This document shows positions 1 through 14,060 of a stretch of DNA of 64,000 nucleotides, piece after piece. Position 1 is the first letter of the stretch; every line of letters starts with the position of its first letter. The notes beneath the pieces were generated by a model. That model was not told the DNA's origin. It searched no databases and saw only the letters and a program-made list of their open reading frames with translations. The stretch covers positions 25,700,001 through 25,764,000 of the forward strand of contig CM063288.1 of assembly GCA_032173965.1 (NCBI GenBank), in the 5' to 3' direction. Origin of the DNA: Sitta carolinensis (lineage: Eukaryota; Chordata; Aves; Passeriformes; Sittidae). Position numbers and translations under genes: made by a program.

Positions 1-3000
1 GGATAATTTATGTTATGGTGAGCCTCAATGAAAAGGGGGGTCTGCAGATTTCCCAACCTAGTCTCTCTTGAGGAGCCCTGCTGCTCTCCTGTGGCCTTGT
101 TGTTGGCACACCACTCCACTGGCCCCTGTACCATGTGGACTGGCAGGGGCCCCAGCAGTTTGCTTTCAACGCCTGCATTTTGCTTACTGAGCAACGGGAT
201 GTCCCACGCACCTGGCAGACTTGGCTTGTTCTTAAGAATTTAATTTTAATTTTATTAAGTGAATTCAGGGCTGGCAAAAGCTGCCGAAGCCCATTAGCTA
301 AGGAACATGTCTTGCTTCCAATACATACAGACTGAGGAGTAGCCATGCCACTAACCCTTTTTTTTTTTTTTTTTTTTCTCCTTTGCATGGATGCAATGCA
401 TCAGTTTGTAAAAATCCATTTACATAGAAGCTTGGGCCTCTACTATATACAAAGCAGGCCATATTTTATACAGAAAGACAGTGGTTGGCATGGCTGCCGA
501 GTCAAACCCTTTGCTCATCAGTAGGCATGGTGACAGATTTTTCTCATTGAAGGTGTTCACCTGCTAGATACCTGTGAGTCAAGAAAGAAAAGCCCCAACA
601 TAACAATTACAGAGATATTAAAATAATTTTGCCTCTTTAGATAACTCTAAGAAGCTTCAAGTTCCTGGTATGGTATTGCCCACCATGTGGGCAAGGCAGC
701 GCTGTACTGAAGTACCTCCCCTCATTTCTGTGGACCTTCTTGGGCAGGAATGAATGAGAGGACAAAATATGTTCCTCCGAGAGACACAGATGAGCTTTCC
801 TGCAGGTGGGAGACTTTCACTGCTCCAGGAAGATGGTGACATCTTCCTGGTGATATCTGAACACCTGAAGGATGTGGTGCTCTTGTTTACTTGGTGGGTT
901 CACCTGCTTGTCCTGTTTTCCTGGAGAGACCTGAGGTGCAGAGGGCTGGGCTCCAGCCCTCTCACTCAGGCCATCCTCACTGGCACCAACAATCTAATTT
1001 GAGCACCAAGCTGACCTGAAATTAGGGTCAAGCATAGGGTTTTTCTTAGCTCAGTCCCACTGAACTGCCATGGCCCTGCAGGGCAAGGGAGAAGTTTCAA
1101 GGTCAGGGTGGAACTGTGTTTCTGCTCCTGAGTTCATTTGTTGGAGAAGAACTGGAGCAAGCTGGAGGCTGACACCTCGCTCACATGACAGTTCCCCTCC
1201 AACTGGTTGAGTTGCAAGGGCTCACAGGTTGTTCACGGTATCTGGCATGAGTAAGGGGCTAGCAACTTCTGAGTGGTGGGTGATGTTGGTGGTATCAGCC
1301 TAGCGGGTAGCATGTGTGTGAAAGCTGGAGAGACGGGGAGGGAATCACGAGGTGTGGAAGGATTGACTGTATTTTCATTGTTTCAAGACTTTGCCCTTTC
1401 CAAGAAAAATAATCTGCAGCTTGAATATTTTTCTTTGCTGGAGGGGGTGGACATGTGTGCAAACGAGGTGTGAATTTTTAAGAGAAGGTGTGAAAGTGCG
1501 TACATGAGTGAAGTGTGAATTACACGCCTATTTGTACATTGATGTCAACAAGTCCATGAATTTCTTCTTTCCACGTGAATGTCTCTCTCTCTCCCTCCCT
1601 CCGAACCACATAAACACATGTGTGGGCAAATATGCCGTCCTGAGAGAAGATATTTGTGCAAGAATGTAGGTTTGTAAATGTTTGTGTGTTGAGCAATCTC
1701 TCCTGTGGAACAAAACCAGATGTTTTTTGGTATTCTCAGCTCTTCATGGCAGTGCTGCATTTTTTCCCCTCGTATTTTTCAGGATACTTACAGGATTATT
1801 TTAAGAAAAAGGGAGGGCTGCAGATCTGCCTTTGGGTGTGCGTGAAGAGTTATTTTGAAGAATGAATGTGTTAGAGGGCATGAAAAAGATGGGGGAAAAT
1901 GAGTGTTTTTTCACAGCAAAAGAAGCCTTGCTGGCCCATGAAGGGCCCTCCTGTTGCCCTTGATTTTGCACAGGACACGTGCATTTTCTGCAGGCAGAGT
2001 GCAGGCAGCAAGTTGTTTATTCAAAGTGCTTTTTTTCTAGGAAGCATTATTGCTGAGGGGTCCTGCCTGACTACTGCTGCTCACCTTGGCTCTGGCAAGA
2101 CGGCAGTTTGAACTCAGGCTGGGATGTCCCTACTGAGAGCTGGTGGATTTGTGACAGCCTGGCAGGGGACACTCCTGGGACCTGGCAAACCCTATGGCAG
2201 AAGAACAGAGCCAGACCCACAGCACGGGGCTGCCACACAATCTGCACTGCTTTGCTTCTCCTGGGTGGCCCTGGGGCTTTGCAGTGAGTGCTGCCACGGA
2301 GGAAGAGGAACATCCCTCAGGACCAAGGCGGTGGGGAGCACTGTGGAACACACCCAACGCTCATGGAGCTGCTGGGATGTGTGGTCATCCTCCTGTGTCA
2401 AGGGTGATGCTTCTCTGTGCCTTGGCTCCCTTGGAGGTGTGGGATGCTGCAGCCCCTATCTCAGGGCATGCACCCGTGGGCCTTGGGGAAACCCACTCAT
2501 ACCCTCCTGCATGTCCAGGTCCTCCAGGGCTGTGGGGATAACCTGACAGTGGGGACATCCCATGAGGGTTTGCATCCCACATTGTACCCTGCTTATTGTC
2601 AGGGGGGGCAACTTTCCACAATGTGGGACCAGGGTCACCCCATATGCCTACCAGCCTGCCCTATGGAGGGACTTAGAGTTTTGTTGGGTTTTGCCTGTTT
2701 TGGTGGGCTGTGTGTGTTTTGCTGGGTATGAAGAGACAGTGCTGTCTTCTGGGGGCAGCTGTTGCAGCCTGTGGGCCTGGGTAGCCGGGGAGTAGCAAAA
2801 GCAGGACACACAATGGGGGCCCCATGGAGAAAGGACTTTGGGATTTGTAGTGCATTATCAAGTGACCCCGTGATGCAGATTTTCCTCCCAGCAAGTAATG
2901 CAATAACAAATTTGATTTGTAGCATTCATGAGATTAAATGGGGTTTTTTTTTGATTATGAAATCACCCTCTAGGGCCTGTTCTAGCCCAAAGCTGAGAGA

Positions 3001-3755
3001 GCTTCCTCTGCTTACCATGCAGCCATTGCCAGACATTTGTGGGCTAGTCCCACAAAACCACCACTGCTGATTATCTGTGTCTGCAGCTCCAGTGGATGAG
3101 TTAGCTTGCAAGTCTGCCGAGATGTGTTTGCTGGGGCAGAGGGGTTGGACAGGGAGAGCACAGCAAACGGAGAGGGGTTTTCATGGGGCTGCAGGCTGGG
3201 GCCAGGAAGGACGGGTGCTGTCCTTATCTCTGCCACACAGTGGGCGGGCCTGGGCTCACCAGCATCCCTGATGTGCCTCAGTTTCCTTCCCTGGAAACAG
3301 CACAGCTTTCTGTCCTCCTGCAGCTGGATTGAATTGGTAGTGTCCAAATTCTGGTATCTCCTGAGGCAGCTGTGGGAGACTGACACAGAGCAGCTTGCAA
3401 AGGAGGCAAAAGAAGGGATAAAATGAGGCAGCTCCAGATGATCTGATATCAATCTGTCTCTTACTTTATGGCTCTGTAATTGCCTTGGCAAGAGCATTCA
3501 TTTCTCTTTTCTGGTCTGTGTGAAATGTGGTATGTAAGTGTGGCAGGAGGTGGAGAGGAAAGGAGTATGTTTGTTCCGCAGAATAATTCCCCTTGCCCTG
3601 AGATTAATATCGATATTAGAGTGCCAAAGGGTTGTCAATGGCCTGGAGAATGGTCTTTATCAGACCACTCCTATGAGTGGCCCAGGGAGACCTGCTGTGC
3701 ACACCTGATGCCCAGAACATGCTTCAATGCCTTGTTCCTTTCTGTGTCTCTGCAG
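1..3755 (+). other. NRP2: 3' part of NRP2 intron 1
   Basis: No exon or RNA gene is visible. The stretch carries a 20-base T run at 358-377 and a short CT-rich stretch near 1578-1603. Open frames on both strands are short, overlap one another and resemble no known protein. I looked for a signal-peptide exon (Met, hydrophobic core, donor leaving one base of the next codon) and did not find one, so exon 1 and the promoter should lie upstream. The last bases, a pyrimidine-rich stretch ending in TCTCTGCAG, form the exon 2 acceptor. Confidence 0.85.
358..377. repeat. Poly(T) tract, 20 bases
   Basis: An uninterrupted run of T in intron 1. It could be the reversed poly(A) end of an old retroposed element, but I recognise no element beside it. 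Confidence 0.9.
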
Positions 3756-3931
3756 CTCAGCCATGCGGGGGTCGCCTGAACTCCAAGGATGCTGGGTACA
3801 TCACCTCACCAGGGTACCCAATGACTACCCCTCCACCAGAACTGTGAATGGGTCATCTACGCCCCTGAATCCAACCAGAAGATCATCCTCAACTTCAACC
3901 CACACTTCGAAATTGAGAAACATGACTGCAA
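3756..3931 (+). CDS. NRP2: NRP2 exon 2: start of mature protein, first half of CUB a1 (frame broken by 2 missing bases)
   Basis: The exon follows TCTGCAG and enters in phase 1: CT completes a codon begun in exon 1, then Q-P-C-G-G-R-L-N-S-K-D-A-G-Y-I-T-S-P-G-Y, the N-terminus of the a1 CUB domain that binds semaphorins. It ends in H-D-C plus AA, followed by GTAAGA; the AA pairs with the first G of exon 3. The exon is 176 bases but the phases require 178. One base is missing near 3817-3821 (after the PGYP codons) and another near 3832-3836 (in the TCC-CAC codons). As written, the first frame reaches TGA at 3845-3847. Restoring two bases would bring back an uninterrupted a1 segment containing the NCEW and NPHFEIEKHDC motifs. 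Because the other exons are intact, sequence error is likelier than a dead gene. Confidence 0.95.
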
Positions 3932-6900
3932 GTAAGAGTCTTCTTCTCTAGTACATAGTTACCTCCTCTTCCTGCTTTTGCCAGTGGTATGGCAATTGCT
4001 GGCAAAATGCCAGTGGTATTCCTTCCACTTGAAATCAAGCATCACTGATCCCCACAGTGCTGCATCTCCTTGCCTTTCCAGAGCAAGAGTTGCCTGTGAG
4101 GTTTTAAGATGCTGCTTTGGGCACGTAAGATGAGCCTACTCTGCAATGAACCTGTAGTTCTTTACTTGGCCTGATACCACCTGAAAGCAAGACCCAACTG
4201 GCTTTCAACCTAAGCTTGACTTTGGTTAAAAGGCTACTTGTTTTTCTGTGTCGAGGTAGCCACACTGTTCTTTTAAACCATGCTGGGAGAGCAGAGCAAT
4301 TTCCTGGTGTGTAACTAGGCAGAGGTATGGCAAAGAGCCCTGTGGCTGGAGACACAGATTCAGGCCATGTGAGGCTGGATGTGTGGTGGTCTCAGCTGTT
4401 TGGCTGGATCTGACTTCTCATAATGCTTTTTCAGCTACGTTTGGTAAACTGGGGGGTGGGGGGGGTTGTTTGCCTTTTTTCCCCTTTTTCTTCTAAGAAA
4501 GGACCCAGAAACTAGATGTCTGACAAAAACAAATAATAACTAGTAAAGAATAATTAATGGCATCAAAGGGTACCATAAAAGGCTGAGTTAATAACACAGT
4601 CTCAGAAGACATATAAACCTGTGGGTTTCATCTGGAATCCACAGCCAGCTACAGGGATGCCTGAGTGTGAAGGAGCTTGGGGTCTCCTAAAACATGCCTG
4701 ACATAGCAGTCCTGCTAGATACACTGGTCCTGTTGATTAAAAGGGGGTTGCATATGAAGAGGGAAATTCTGTTTGTAAAAAAGGACAAAAGAACAGGGGA
4801 AGCATTTATGGGGCTGCAGAATCAGTCCTGCAGAGAACAAAGAATTCAGCATGGGTTTGATGATGTACTGAAGGTTATGAAGTGCAGAGCTGGATCCTCA
4901 GCTATCATAAATCAGCATAGCTCCTCTAACTCTAATGAAGGTATGCTGATTGATGTCACTGGGGATCTTGTCACCCCCTACAGATAAAGCCTGGGCTAAT
5001 AAGGCTTTGAACACCATGAACTCTCCCTGAAGTCACTATGTGTGCAAGGTGTTTAGCTCTTTACAGGATCAGGTCTGTGTGTAAAGAAGGGAGAAGGTAC
5101 AGAAAGGCTTAATGTGTGCATAGATGAACACAACAAGGCCTTGCAGTGGATGTGAGAATGATAGCTGCTGTCAGATTTTATTGCTGCTTGCATAGGCTGA
5201 ACTGCACAGCCTCCTCATGGCTAATGAAGTTGCCCCAAATTTACAGTAATAAAAGCTGTATAGGCCCATATTTGCAGTCTGAAAAGTATGCCATATGTGC
5301 TGGCCAGGACAATGTTGTGTGCGGGGCAGGAATCAAACTGGGCAGGGGGTACTCCAGCTTCTGTCTCTTCAAGGTCTCTGGCAAATAAAAACAGGTTGGT
5401 CGGAGAGCTGGAAATCCCCATGGGGGCACCAGGATATTCCTCCACCTGTAGGAAGATGTCAGGTTTAGCTCTGAGCATCTTGTGCAACTTTTGCTGTGTG
5501 TTGCTGCCTGTGAGAGAACCTTGTCTGGTGCCAAGCTGCAGGTAGCATGCGCAGTAGGACTGTCTGAGCACTGGGGTGTTGGTTATCCCTTTGCTGCTTT
5601 CTACTTTGCTGTGGCAATCTTCTGAGTGGCTGCTGTGTGGTCTCACTGTTTCCCTTTCTGCATGTATGTGCACAAGGGAGCCTTTCTTAAAGTGAACATG
5701 ATTTATCTACTGTGCACTTGGGCTTCTGCTGGCCACAGCTGTGAGCTGAGAGCCAAGCTGACTTAGGGTGCCTGCTCCCTCGAGGCAGCACTGAATTAGG
5801 AGTGGGTTTGAAAGAGCTTCATGGACAGTGATTGAGAGGAAGCATAGCAGAATAACAAAATCAGTGCATGATAAACACGGACTAAAAGAAATGGATAGGA
5901 GTACAATTTTTCCAGAAGGAGGCAAATATGGACACTTGTGTAAATCTCAAGCATTAATACATTACATTACAATACATTAATAATAGGTGACCATCTAGTG
6001 ATAAATCTCATCTGAGTGTCAGAGGGTTTTTTATGAAGAAGCAAAGACCTCATTGCAGCTGCAGGTGTGAACATCAACAGGAACAGGAGATCAGCATCAA
6101 AGACACAGTCTCAGGGCAGAGCCCTCCTTTTGACATCTCATCATTAATATAGAGCACATTCACATTCAGGTGACAAGCAGATTGGCTCCATTTGGGCACT
6201 CACTCTGGGCAGACAAGGTCCCCTGCTCTGGTGTTGCTACCTGGTAGTTACTGGAGCAACAATGGGACTAGTCTGTGCTTCCAGCTGCCAAAGGTAAACA
6301 CCATAACCCCTTCCTCTGTTGCTTCTTCTTTCAACATTTCATTTTACCTTATTAGGCTAAAATTTCTCCCTCATGAAGCGTAACATTTACATTCCTAAAA
6401 CCCATTTGAAAGCCTACAAAAATGTCTTCAAAAGTCCTTTTAGTTTTACTGTGTCCTTTCTGGCCTTCCTTGTATCTGCTTTAGAGTTCCCTTTGGGACA
6501 GGAGGCATTTCCTCCTGTGTTTTGTACGGTGCCTGGCACCCTGGGGACCTCTGAGGAAAGGTCAGTGATTTCCCCTTGGCCAGGAGGGGCCTACAAACCT
6601 GGTGCTGCCTAGATGCCAGAGCACGAGCTGGCTGCAGAGAACAGCTTTGGCAGCCTGGAGGGTGGAAACATAAGCCAGGGATGGATGCCCAAGGTGACAG
6701 CCAGAGGTGGCTGCTCAGTGCTGCTTGTTGCTGTTGTTTTCTGGAGGCACATCTGGGCTTTTATTCTTCAGTTGTGTCCAGCTGCATTAAGAAGTAACTG
6801 CACTCTATCACCACCATCATGAAAGGAGCAATTTGGTATAGTTGAAGCACCAGAACATTTCTCTCTGAGTGCTGTATCTGTTCTCTGAGGAAGTGTCTTG

Positions 6901-9900
6901 CTTTGGGAGCATGCTAGGTTAAGAAAATTGGACTCTTCCTGCTGTTGAGGCTGTTGTGCACCAGCAGGGATCCCTGTGGCAGGGAGGATGGGCATGCTGT
7001 GACAGGGAGTACAGGCCTAGGCCATTGTTCCTGCTGTCCTGCAGCTGTGGGGCCACAGCAGCAATGACAGAGCCAAAAGGGAAGTTTGATGCTCTGATAA
7101 AAGATCTGCTGAACTATTCGGAAATGATCACCCTCATGCCTGGCTGTTTGTTCCTCTCTGTGCTGCGAGTGCAGCTGTAGCTCAGGTACTTCATTCCATG
7201 TCATTGGTATTTGTTCAATGAACAGGGAAGTGGCATCCAGTGGAAAAGAGCAGACTGCTGCTGTGGTGAAATATTTCCACTTCTGTGTGTTATGGGGATT
7301 GCTGGGCAGTCTTGTGCATGCTGGGGTTTATTTGGGTTTCCAGAAGTGACCTGAATCATAAGCAATGGGTGAGCCACAGGGACAGCTATCCCCCAGCAGT
7401 CATATGGCTGAGCTGTCCACTCCTTCTTAATTGCCATTTTGCTGTTCTGTCTGATCTGCTCGCTTGGAAAATCCAAGTCAAAAACCTCAGCTATGTGTGA
7501 GTCATTGCATTTATGACCACAACCACCTTTTCTGTCTGTGCCACCCTCCTGCTGCTGGTCTTCTCCTTGGACCACTAAAAGCTTCCTCCTGCGTTTGGCT
7601 ACTGACTCTGCCACCCCCAGCCTCCCTCAGCTGACCGTACCAGAGGATTAGGCTGGGCGGTGCACATGCAAGCAGAGGCCCACTCCCTCCAGGCTGTAGT
7701 GGACATGCTCGTGTTTCCTCTGCCAGCAGAAGACTTTCCAGCTGAGTCATAACATCTGCTCCAGAGGAAGAGTGTTTTAAAAGAGCCCAACTGGTAGTCA
7801 GACCGTGTCCAGTGGATTTTCCTGCAGCTATTTCCAGCACATGCTGCAACTGGTTTGCAGTCGGTGGGATCCCTGCCTGGGAAGGAGTTAGGGGACCGCT
7901 GCCGTGGCTTGCAGCCCCCTCTGGTGGCACATGCCAAATGCTGGCGAAGGTTTTTGGAGACAGGGGCTGGGGACTCCCAAAATAGGCTGGAGATGGCAAA
8001 CTGGAAATGGAGCTGCAGTCAGGCTCTTCCTCCTGACTTCGAGTCCCACTGTCAAGCCCAGGAGGTTTCAAGAAATAGGAACTGGTGCCAGTATCATAAG
8101 GAAATTTATGCAGTGGTCACTGGGACCTCATAAGTGCCATAATGGTGCCAAGAGAGTTGAATCAAGCACAGCATCCTGATGTGTGCTGGATACAGGGTAG
8201 GCATGGCATGTCTGCTCCCAGATTGAAGGGCAGAGTGAGCCAAGATTTGGCTGGGGAGACAGCACACTCCATGTGCCCATCTTGCAGAGCTCTACTGGCC
8301 AGGGGACATTTGCAGCAACATGCCAGTGTTCCCATGGCTCAGCACAAAGGGTGAGACATGCGGCTTGGACAGTCAGTAAAGGCCTCTTGTGGCAGCATAG
8401 CCATCTCCTGATCATCCAAAAAGCTGGGCACGGGAACAAAACAGCTCTGCATTCTTCCTAAAGAGACACTGGCTCAAATTCCTTTGAGCTGAGGTGACAG
8501 GGAGAGCTGCATCCAGATGCAATACCCACAGCCAGCCAGGCAGCTGGGGGCTGCAGCATTCAGCCTGCCTCTCTTCCCATCTCCTTCAAACAAGAGCATA
8601 ATATTGTGAGAAGTCATCCTTCCATCAGTGAAGGTTAAGAGTAGACAAGGCAGCAATCCTGGACAGCTAATTAGTAAATGCCTCGGAAAGTATGCATAAT
8701 TAGCTTATTAGTAAACATTTTAGAAACAATGCAGTTCATCTTGTGATTGGCAAAATGCTTAGAAAAGAGAAATACATTTGGAGCACTAGAGAATGCCAGG
8801 GGTTGGAGGGGTTCTTTGCTAGGATGTGAAGGGAAGTGACTGCATCTCCTGAAGCACTGGGGGAGTCGAGCTTTAACTTTGCAGTGAGGGGAAATCAAAG
8901 ATGAGATGTTAAGGAAGGCATTTGCTTGCTCATACATTTGTGGCATGGGTAGCCAGAAGCAACATTTCTAACGTACAGGAAATAATTCAGTCTGGGTAAC
9001 ATGACACTGCAGCTCAACTGGTCTTCAAATGAGCTTCTACTGTTTTTTAACTCCATCCAGCATCCGCCGTATGGTTCATAATTCCCATCAAGCCTGGGTC
9101 ATTTTCCAAAATGGAACATCAGTGAATGGGTTAGCTGTGATGGTGAGACCAGCTACATGAGTTAACAGCTTGTGGTTGTTCACATCCCTCTTCTCTGCTT
9201 CCCATCTCTGCTTGCTCTGTGGCTGTGTTTATGCCCCAAAGCCTTTCCCTGCAGGGACAGGCCCAGTCCAGGCTCTGCAGAAGGTGGTGGCCCCAAAGAC
9301 ACTCTCATGGGGTCTCCTGTGGCCTGCCAGCTCGCTAACATCCGGTGCATAGGAGTCAGATCTCGTTTTGCACCTTGTTTCCTGTTGGCATGATAACAAA
9401 TTGAGGGCCAGCTGGTGACACTGGGAACAATAGGATTAGAGACAGAGACCTCTCCCCCTCCTTCCTGCTGTTGAAGAGGAACTGCTAGTGGTGGTGGTGG
9501 TGTACTCACTTCTCAGTCAGCCTCTCTGTCCAGCAAGGGAAGGAACAGAACCCGTCAGCATCTGGAGAGGGAGCAAGCATAGGGCTGGCTGTGGTGACTC
9601 CTGATCAAGTGAGTTCAGAATTCAGCTAAAAGTATCAGAATCATGTGCCTTTTTGAGCAAGCACTGGAAGCTACACTTCAGCTCTAAATCCTTTGCAGAC
9701 CCTGCTCAGCGCAGATGCCGTAGGATAGGAGCAGAGCAATCCCACGGGAATGCCTGATAACCACAGTGCTGAGGTGCCCCTGCTTTCAGCAGAGCCTGAG
9801 GCCCTTGACTATCTTTGCAACAGTGCTCCAGTGCTCTCTGCGACACCGGCTGACACCCTTCACAGAGGCTAATCCCAAGCAGGTCTCAGGAGACTAAATA

Positions 9901-12900
9901 AATGTCTGTGGGACTGTGAGTCTTGGTCACTTTTTTTGTGTTGTACAGTGAGCCTAGCAATGCTCTTCTATATCATGGATTTGTTGTCTGGATGCAGGAG
10001 TTAGAAGGTTTAGTAAGGGGAGTGCTAGAATGGTATTAAAAAATTATCCATTTTTTGTTAAGGGCTAGATGCAAAGCCTAGTAAAAGAAAAGTGAGATTT
10101 TACCTTGATTTACATAGGAGCTAGTTTAGCCTTTTAATGAGCAATTGTTTGACTTAGCTACTTGCAGCCTTTTCAATGGATATAATCCCTATTGTCAGGC
10201 TGTGGAAGACTCCCCAGCAAATATCAGTTCTGGGAGTTGTAAGATGTGTGTTCTTCCCCTTCCCTGCTATAGATTTACTATTCCTGCCTTGGTGAATCAC
10301 TTAAAATTCCCTGTGTTATAAAGAAAAGAAGATCTGGGCATCTATTTGGGCAGTCTAGATAGCAACAGTGCAATGCACGCTCTCCTCCAAAGGCTGCTGA
10401 GCAGCATCATCACACAGGAGTAGGTCAGAGTGCAGCACAGGACGACCAGTTCATTCTCAGTCTTTTCTGGCTGGGTGTGAATTCTGCAATTAAATATGAA
10501 TGCAAAATAAAAAGAACAGACTGCAAAGAGCAGACTGAAAAACAGAAGAAATTTGTGGCTGCTTTTGGCCAGAACTCAGCATAGAACATATTTGAAGGAA
10601 TTGGGGGAGGTTAGGTTTTAGTCTGAAGCAAGTTCCCAGTTTCTTTTCAATCAAGTGGCTGCACTCCACCCTTGAATGGCAGTGTAACAATATGTTTAAA
10701 CCACAGTCTGATGATCCTGGAATTCCTTATAAGTTAATAGTAGTCATGGTCCACTAATCACAGCTAATCACAGCTAGGATGCTTTAAGCAACTGTCTTTG
10801 ATATATTGGTTCAAACACACCATAGAAAGCCTTCCTTATGCTGGCTTAGTGAGTAGATCAGTAAATCATTAGAAAGAGTGAATAACTTAGGTTTATTCTG
10901 TTGGTTTCTCACCCCAACCCACTGCTAATCCCAAGGAATTCCTGAGATCCACATACAGCCTTAGTGAGCAATAACAGTACAGTAGTATGGTGTAGTTTTA
11001 AAGTAACACTGGGTCAGACATGGAGATATTATTGTTTAATGAATTCCTAGAAGCAGAGCCTGAAGCAGTGGGGTCTGACAGCAGAAATCCTCTGCCAAAG
11101 ACTTAGTTCTGTTACAAATGGCACAGAAGCTGGCAGGGTGGCTGCTCATGTTATGTGACTGCCCCCCACCTCTTGCAGCAGCACGGAAGACGCTATGTGA
11201 GGAATCTTTTGAGGTGGAATTCTGCTTCCCTGAGACAGGCAGTACCCATCCACTGATGGTGGTAGAACCCCTGTTCTCAGCCCCGTGCCTGCCGAGGCCA
11301 TGCTGCATGCAGGGTGTTTGCATGGGAAGTGCTCCACGTGTTAAAAATCTCCAGGGAAACCTCAGAGCTGGGGTTGTTGATGGATGTCCAACAAGCAGAA
11401 GTGCTCCCCCTCCACCGGCAGCACAAGAGTTTGAGGCATGTGCTCAGCTTCCTTCCTCTTCTGTGAGTGTTGGTATGAGGTTTCATTTACATTGTTATTC
11501 TGCAGTGAGAGGAAGGTGTAATGACTGTCTCTTTGGTAATACCGATGTTTGGCTGTTAATCATGGGTGGGAACGAGGTCTGGGATCTCCATCAGCAGAGG
11601 GGACTGACTCACCATTGATCCATGTCCACTGCATCTTGTTTAAGTTTTTTGACCCATTTGATTTCTTAGGTTTTCTTTTGTGAAAACCCTCTGATTTTTC
11701 TGCCATTCAGGAGCAAAGCATCTCTCTGTCTTTAAATATGGCAGATGGGGATTTCTTCAGATGTCCAACAACTCAATTGAAGGAGACCTCAGGAGACCTC
11801 TCCTTCCCTGTCCCCCTTCTCAGCCTGTCTTTTCATCTGCAATCTGGAGATGTAAGGGCTATAGTAATAGAGTGTCAGAGGAAGTAATTGATTCATCACA
11901 CGCCGAGAGAGGAGTCTGTTTCCTTCAGTGTCAATGGTGCTGAACCACAGCCTGGAAGGGTGAGGGAGGCTTGTAAACACTCCATGGCTGAGCTGGCAGG
12001 ACAAAGCAGACACACTGCCACGGCTGAACGAGAGGGTGACACAAAGGCTTGCTTTAAAGAAACCTTTCTGAACAAAGCAGTGGCAGGGTCCTTGTTTGTG
12101 GGAGAAACAGGGACAGTCCCATCCCCATGCTCCCAGAGCACAGTAAGGATAAAAGATGCAGCCTCATGCAGCATCCCATTCCCTTGTCCCTGTCTCCCTC
12201 TTCTATCTTGATGTGGCTGCCTCTCTGACCCGCTGTCCTGGGCTGTGCTGAGCTCACTTCAGGGGTACCAACCAGCAGCTAATTCCTCCCACACCCCCAG
12301 ATAGTCACTGCTGCCAGAGAGAACTGGGGGGAGGTGACTGCTGCTGCCAATGCCCAGCAAGGTGTGGCATATGCCTGGCACAGCACCCACCCTCATTCAG
12401 GCATTGACTGTGCTCAGACTTGGCACCGTTTGGTTCAGATGGCTACTGAGCTGCCCATATTTTGAGGAGAGAAGTGGGTAGGAGAAGCTGTGCTACGCAG
12501 TAAGCAAGGAGGGATCAGGAAGGTTTGGTGCACTGTTTGCCCCAGGAACAGCTCTTACTAGAAGCTGGCACAGCCAAATTGTGAGAATGCCCAAATAGCG
12601 GAGGCTGCAGGCCAGTCTTGGCAGCAAAGATTTGTGCATCAGCTGAGGCAGGATCTGGGCTGTGAACAGGCTGTGTCTGAGAAAATGCAGGGTCAGAAAG
12701 TCATCCTATGGTGGGCCAGTCCCAGGGTGACCATCCATCATTAATGAGGGATGTAGACAGCCAGGAGGGTGAAGGTGGGCTGGTCAGGGCTCTGTTCTTA
12801 CAGCAGCCTTTATACAATTGGTGCTTAACGAGGTGTTTATTTCAGTTTTGTGCAGAAAAAAAAGCCAGTGCAAATGAGTGATAGTGGAAAACCATCTACC

Positions 12901-13559
12901 AAGTTCTGATCCCCTTCTGATCCCAGTTTTTACTCTTTCCTTTTTCTTTTCACTGTGTGTTGTGTCTAAGGCCATGACAGATACTGCACCAGCAAGGTGT
13001 GATGGGACATCACTCTTTCCTCTGGGAATAGGGCTGGCACAGCAGGCCATGTGAGCATTCCCTAATCCTCATCAGCACCTCAGGACAGCCTGACCTAAAA
13101 TCCCGGCTCTATCTATTGCCTGGGCTATCAGGCACTGGATCCCATCAGAAAAGGCAAATCTGTCCCTCTACTGCAAAGAGATCAAAGTGAGCATTTACCC
13201 TTGCCTTCTGCCTGCTCTCCTGCTTTTCAGCAGTAAATTTTCCTTTTGTGGTTGTTATCTTTTATTATATTTATTTTTTTTCTTTCTGTTAGTGATCAAA
13301 TGCCTGTGAGTGGTGACAGTAAAATGACATAGAAACCAAAGTCTAATTTTTTCCACAGATGGATTGTAGCAGAAGGAGAAAAGTGCAAATGCATTTTCTC
13401 AAGTGTCCTGCGTTTTGGGGTATGAAAAGGTTGTGAGTTGCTTCAGTTCCCTTAGAGCAGCAACAGAAGGCAGAATGCCATGGAAAGGGGGCTTATTCTG
13501 AACATGCCTTATATATTTTATTCCTGATTTCACCATGATTCTCCCCCACCAATGAACAT

Positions 13560-14060
13560 CACAAGACATCTTGCAACAAAAGACCCCTGTAGCTAAAAAT
13601 AGAAGAGTGAGGACTTTACAGAGATGGTTTTGGAAACAGAAATAAAATTAAACAGCCATGTGTAACTCCTGAACAACAGCCTGCAGAAAACCCCCGAAGT
13701 GCACATTAGCACATCTCTTTTCTTATATAACGGTCGTTTTTCCAGACATGCCCCAGATGAGAGCCCTTCTCCACTCCAACACACCCTTCCGCAGCGATCT
13801 GGCAACACAGCTTGAGGGAGGCAGCCTGGGGATGAGCGGCAAAGCGCGGGGGAGCCTTTGCTCTCCTGTCTCAGGGGAGGGCAGCAGCATGCTAGGCGCT
13901 GAAATTCCCTCCTGAATCGAACTTGCCTCAGGAACACTTTGCAGTTATGTTTTATTCCTCCCTTTGCACGAAGTATTTTGGCTTCCTTTCCACCCCCACC
14001 TGCGTAAGTCAGCAGTAACTGCTGAAAGCCTCTTCTCATCAACAGTGATTATAGGGGGGT
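13560..14060. promoter_or_regulatory. Candidate intronic enhancer (CpG cluster with MEF2-type site)
   Basis: About ten CpG dinucleotides lie between roughly 13730 and 14010, inside an otherwise CpG-poor intron. At 13593-13602 is CTAAAAATAG, a perfect match to the MEF2 consensus. The block is free of simple repeats. That it is an enhancer is an inference from composition alone. Confidence 0.25.

Noticed and set aside
8..388. 126-codon minus-strand frame starting with a lysine run
   Set aside because: The lysine run is simply the T tract at 358-377 read in reverse; the rest has no features of a protein.
3756..3931. A processed or decaying pseudogene, suggested by the broken exon 2
   Set aside because: The locus keeps all introns, canonical splice sites and thirteen intact exons with matched phases, so it is a functional gene structure.
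7511..8071. 186-codon minus-strand frame in intron 2
   Set aside because: Overlapped by other frames on both strands, low-complexity composition, and no motif I can recognise.
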